From Alistipes sp. (GTDB lineage Bacteria > Bacteroidota > Bacteroidia > Bacteroidales > Rikenellaceae), in the NCBI GenBank assembly GCA_021201825.1, contig JAJQED010000030.1, positions 1-64,000 on the forward strand: a stretch of 64,000 bases of DNA, written 5' to 3'. Numbering within the stretch: position 1 is the first letter of the stretch; every line of letters begins with the position of its first letter. The translations under genes and the position numbers were made by a program. This document shows positions 61,901 through 64,000 of this stretch, one piece after another. The notes beneath the pieces were generated by a model. The model made no database searches. It was not told the origin of the DNA and saw only the letters and a list, made by a program, of their open reading frames with translations.

Positions 61901-62007
61901 TGATGTTCGGTATCGTTATAGGTACCCTGTCTTCTATTTTTACGGCTACCCCGCTTGCATACGACTTTATGAAGCGGTCGGCCGAAAAAGAAGAGAAGAA
62001 GAAATAA
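58960..62007 (+). CDS. secDF: Fused protein translocase SecD-SecF
   Basis: Membrane protein of 1015 residues that uses the proton or sodium gradient to complete export through SecYEG. SecD half: N-terminal helix, LGLDLKGGMNVILE (about residues 85-98), P1 head domain, and helices with SLGRESINSSMFSFGLAFL and GMAVDANVIIYERIKEELR. SecF half begins near GVDFTGGRSYVVKFDRD and ends with SINDKVVIFDRIRENHEL and TLSRTINTSGTTF. An acidic insertion (about residues 265-300) lies in the P1 head. The SecDF fusion is usual in Bacteroidota. Confidence 0.97.
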   Translation: MQNKGALKLLVVLLVIACAYQLSFTLVTRSVEKKAARYAMQFPEEERAEREQNYLDSIRTKTVYNLGFIKYNYRECKEKEINLGLDLKGGMNVILEISTEDVVVALFNNSKDPEFLQAIAQAKEATGSEDFITRFARAYNEISGGAPLATIFNTPELRHQISLNSSNEEVIRVIRQQADGAIANSFNVLSSRIDRFGVTQPNIQRIEGSGRILVELPGVKEPERVRKLLQGTASLEFWATYDNLDILPILDQANSLLREIEKAAGTSVVAEEEPAEIEAVEEVAEVDGESGEVNELIAALEQRDSLGLVLPEISNPLFDKLIPTIDAQTMQPFSSPVIGTAYSYDTTAVMNYLNMPQVRALLPREIKLMWDVKEYVDRNGNETGMYQLYAIKSNTRDGLPPLDGGAIMEARPQYSQYGSAAEVHMTMNGEGATKWARLTADNINGFIAVVLDGFVYSAPVVRNEITGGSSVISGNFTIQEATDLANVLKSGKLPAPARIIQDTVVGPSLGRESINSSMFSFGLAFLLVLIYMIIFYSGAGLVASIALIANLFFMFGVLASFGAVLTLPGIAGIVLTMGMAVDANVIIYERIKEELRGGKGLSAAVQAGFKNATSAILDSNITTMITAIVLFMFGVGPVRGFATTLIIGILTSLFCAFFITRMIINWRVSSGHNVKFSTRFTENFLANTKIDFLRIRKISYAISLGLILIAVGFLATKGLNYGVDFTGGRSYVVKFDRDVTADEVRESIADVFAEAPGDDAEKSVSVVQYGPANQMRIVTQYRANDDSADATEEVGQLVYEAMNPLYATALSPEEFATTSINEYGIITEEKVGATIAHETIRNSFIAVFFSLLAIGIYVMIRFKRWQWGAGSVIALAHDAFLTIGLFSIFYGVLPFTIEVDQAFIAAILTIIGYSINDKVVIFDRIRENHELYPKRSIAENINNAINSTLSRTINTSGTTFVVLLAIFLFGGEVIRGFIFALMFGIVIGTLSSIFTATPLAYDFMKRSAEKEEKKK

Positions 62008-62023
62008 CTTATCCAGGTCATAT

Positions 62024-62063
62024 AAATAATAAGGGGTCCCTTTTCCGGGACCCCTTATTATTT
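62024..62063. terminator. Bidirectional terminator between secDF and trpD
   Basis: 17-bp perfect inverted repeat AAATAATAAGGGGTCCC / GGGACCCCTTATTATTT with a 6-nt loop (TTTTCC). The T-rich ends on both strands serve the two convergent genes. Confidence 0.88.
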
Positions 62064-62077
62064 ATAGTGCAGCGGGT

Positions 62078-63073
62078 TTAGCCGTTCAGGCTGACGAATT
62101 CCCGGAATGCGTTCAGCGCACTTCCCGAGCGGATCGACTCCCTCGCCTTATTAATGCAGTCGCCGATCGGCAGGCCCGGTTCGAAATTGCGGATGGCGAA
62201 TGCGGCGTTGGCTGCCACGGCGTTTTCCTGAGCCGGGGTGGCTTTCCCTGCAAGAACGTCGTCGAATATCCGGGCCGCTTCCGCGACGGTATCGCCCCCG
62301 TGCAGGTCTTCCTGGCAGGCGCGGGGAAAACCGATCTCTTCCGGGGTCAGGATGCGTTCGCCGTCGTTGTCGTAGCATTTGAAATCCGAGGTGAGCGAAA
62401 TTTCGTCGTAACCGTCCAGCGAGTTCACGATGGTGAAACGGGTGTCTCCGTTCTGGTACATGTAGTTGTAAAGCCGGCCCAGTTTGAGGTTGTAGACCCC
62501 GAGCATCTGGCGTTTGGGAATGGCCGGGTTAACCAACGGCCCCAGCATATTGAAGAACGTTCGCACGGCGAGCGCCTTGCGCACGGGCCCTACGGCTTTG
62601 AGTGCGGGGTTGAAGAACTGCGCGTGCAGGTAAGCGATATTGCAGCGGTCCAGCGACCGTTTCATCCGGTCCACATCCGTGGTGAATTTCACCCCGTGGT
62701 GTTCCATAACGTTCGAGGCGCCGCTGACCGATGTCGCGCCGTAATTGCCGTGCTTGACGACTTTGTAACCCGCCCCGGCTACCGTGAAACAGGCGGCCGT
62801 GGAGATATTGAACGTGTTCTTGTTGTCGCCGCCCGTGCCAACGATGTCAATGGCATCGTAGTCCGAGAGGTCCACCGGTATCCTCATCTCGAGAAGCGCG
62901 TCACGGAAGCCCGACAGTTCGTCAAGGGTGATGCTTCGCATGAGGAACACGGTGATAAATGCCGCTATCTGGCTGTCGTTGTATTCGCCCCGGGCCATGC
63001 GGACCAGCACTTCGCGGGCCTCGTCACGGCCGAGGTTCCGGTGGTCGAAAAGCCTGTAAAGTAAATTTTTCAT
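62078..63073 (-). CDS. trpD: Anthranilate phosphoribosyltransferase
   Basis: Enzyme of 331 residues joining anthranilate to PRPP in tryptophan synthesis. Start at MKNLLYRLFDHRNLGRDEAR; an upstream start inside the trpG region is less likely. Motifs: DIVGTGGDNKNTFNISTAAC (PRPP binding), VKHGNYGATSVSGASNVME, and FFNPALKAVGPVRKAL (anthranilate site). It follows trpG after 10 nt. The order trpE-trpG-trpD is normal for the operon. Confidence 0.96.
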   Translation of the reverse strand: MKNLLYRLFDHRNLGRDEAREVLVRMARGEYNDSQIAAFITVFLMRSITLDELSGFRDALLEMRIPVDLSDYDAIDIVGTGGDNKNTFNISTAACFTVAGAGYKVVKHGNYGATSVSGASNVMEHHGVKFTTDVDRMKRSLDRCNIAYLHAQFFNPALKAVGPVRKALAVRTFFNMLGPLVNPAIPKRQMLGVYNLKLGRLYNYMYQNGDTRFTIVNSLDGYDEISLTSDFKCYDNDGERILTPEEIGFPRACQEDLHGGDTVAEAARIFDDVLAGKATPAQENAVAANAAFAIRNFEPGLPIGDCINKARESIRSGSALNAFREFVSLNG

Positions 63074-63083
63074 ACCCCGCGGA

Positions 63084-63653
63084 TTAAAGTTCCAGCCAGT
63101 TGGACAGTATCCGGCCACCCATCGGGGTCAGAACCGATTCGGGATGGAACTGCACCCCCCGAACGTCGTACCTGCGGTGGCGCAGGGCCATTATCGAGCC
63201 GTCGTCGGCTACGGCCGTAACTTCCAGTTCACTCTCCGGGAACCCCTCGCGGTCCACGATCCAGGAGTGGTACCGCCCGGCGGTAAAACTACCGCCCAGG
63301 CCGTCGAAAACCGGGTCGGGACTTTGGACGGTAATTTCCGTTCCCACGCCGTGGTAAACATGCGGCAGGTTGAGGAGCCGGCCACCGAACACCTCCCCGA
63401 TGGCCTGCTGGCCGAGGCACACCCCGAAGATCGATTTGGCGGGTGCATATTCCCGTATAAGTTCGCACAGTATGCCGCTCTCGGACGGGATGCCCGGTCC
63501 GGGGGAGAGCAGTATTTTGTCGTAAGGAGCCGCATCGGCGACGGTTATTTTATCATTCCTCGCCACCGTGATATCGCGCGCCCCCGCATCCCGGAGGGCA
63601 TGCACGAGGTTGTAGGTGAACGAGTCGTAATTATCCAGCACTAATATCTTCAT
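63084..63653 (-). CDS. trpG: Anthranilate synthase glutamine amidotransferase subunit
   Basis: Subunit of 189 residues that supplies ammonia from glutamine to TrpE. Class I amidotransferase triad: nucleophile Cys in IFGVCLGQQAIGEVFGGRL, His and Glu in VRGVQFHPESVLTPMGG. Length is typical of a separate TrpG. It starts 3 nt after the trpE stop. Confidence 0.96.
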   Translation of the reverse strand: MKILVLDNYDSFTYNLVHALRDAGARDITVARNDKITVADAAPYDKILLSPGPGIPSESGILCELIREYAPAKSIFGVCLGQQAIGEVFGGRLLNLPHVYHGVGTEITVQSPDPVFDGLGGSFTAGRYHSWIVDREGFPESELEVTAVADDGSIMALRHRRYDVRGVQFHPESVLTPMGGRILSNWLEL

Positions 63654-63656
63654 GGC

Positions 63657-64000
63657 TTACCGGTCGTTAAGTTCTCCGGCGATCTCTATCGCCCGGCGCA
63701 GTGCGCCCAGTTTGTTATTCACTTCCGCCAGCTCGTTCTCCGGGACCGATTTGGACACTATGCCCGCCCCGGCCTGGAAGTAAAGTGTGTTGTTTCGGCT
63801 CACGAACGTTCGTATGGTAATGGCCTGGTTGAGGTTGCCGTCGAAACCGATGTGGCCTATACAACCCCCGTAAACTCCCCGGGGATGGGCTTCGATCTGG
63901 TCTATAAGCTCCATGGCCCGCACTTTAGGGGCGCCCGAGAGGGTGCCGGCGGGGAACGTGTCGGCAAAGAGCCGGATGCGGTTCACATCAGGGGCGATGT
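63657..64000 (-). CDS. trpE: Anthranilate synthase component I, C-terminal part (cut by window edge)
   Basis: C-terminal 114 codons of the chorismate-binding subunit; the gene continues past the right edge. The chorismate-binding signature is present: DTFPAGTLSGAPKVRAMELI, then GGCIGHIGFDGNLNQAITIR and YFQAGAGIVSKSVPENE. Chorismate plus TrpG-derived ammonia gives anthranilate. The reading frame is open to base 64000, so the real start is not visible. First gene of the trpEGD unit read on this strand. Confidence 0.95.
   Translation of the reverse strand, partial: IAPDVNRIRLFADTFPAGTLSGAPKVRAMELIDQIEAHPRGVYGGCIGHIGFDGNLNQAITIRTFVSRNNTLYFQAGAGIVSKSVPENELAEVNNKLGALRRAIEIAGELNDR

Noticed and set aside
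1-64000. CRISPR arrays, rRNA operons, insertion sequences with transposase, prophage structural genes
   Set aside because: No regularly spaced repeat-spacer pattern, no rRNA sequence, no transposase and no capsid, tail or terminase gene was seen in either strand.

Overview
The window looks like a chromosomal segment of a Bacteroidales bacterium, most like Alistipes (Rikenellaceae). The signs are a SusC/SusD polysaccharide utilization locus with a hybrid two-component regulator, many Bacteroidota-type promoters (-7 box TAnnTTTG, one with a -33 TTTG at the correct spacing), a fused SecDF, Na+-pumping methylmalonyl-CoA decarboxylase genes, and GC-rich codon use. No taxonomic search was possible, so the genus is an inference.

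Layout. (1) 53-14586: a pectic beta-1,4-galactan locus: GH43 enzyme, divergent hybrid sensor/regulator, then SusC, SusD, surface glycan-binding protein, GH53 endo-galactanase and GH2 beta-galactosidase. (2) 14587-15845: a 1.26 kb region without a convincing gene but with several hairpins. (3) 15846-19704: TonB-dependent receptor, DUF4249 lipoprotein and an exported SagB-like nitroreductase in one operon. (4) 19956-25625: a MarR-MFS-UbiD-UbiX operon that looks like aromatic (phenolic) acid decarboxylation, with a divergent exported alpha/beta hydrolase and a cupin lipoprotein. (5) 25671-27900: ferritin-like protein, SLOG/DUF1273 protein, tRNA-Ser(TGA) and tRNA-Thr(CGT).

(6) 27854-37476: a roughly 9.6 kb integrative element, clearly AT-richer than its surroundings, inserted in tRNA-Thr and bounded by a 48-bp direct repeat. 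It carries a tyrosine integrase, GGTACAACA arm-type repeats at both ends, an SF2-helicase-like gene interrupted by an in-frame TGA, a repeat array upstream of two unknown genes, and cargo: a TIR-domain protein, a frameshifted secreted protein, a LytTR regulator with a lipoprotein, and a small orphan. There are no conjugation genes. It is the least familiar part of the window and the best candidate for an undescribed system (mini-element with a TIR-type, possibly anti-phage, cargo).

(7) 37565-64000: core genome. CstA-family transporter, radical SAM protein, serine hydrolase, the propionate-forming cluster (epimerase, methylmalonyl-CoA decarboxylase alpha, an OadG subunit fused to a lamin-tail domain, biotin carrier, beta), acyltransferase, ffh, glycerophosphodiesterase, mnmA, an exo/endonuclease-family protein, recF with a DciA-like gene, typA, aroB, secDF, and trpD-trpG-trpE (trpE cut by the window edge).
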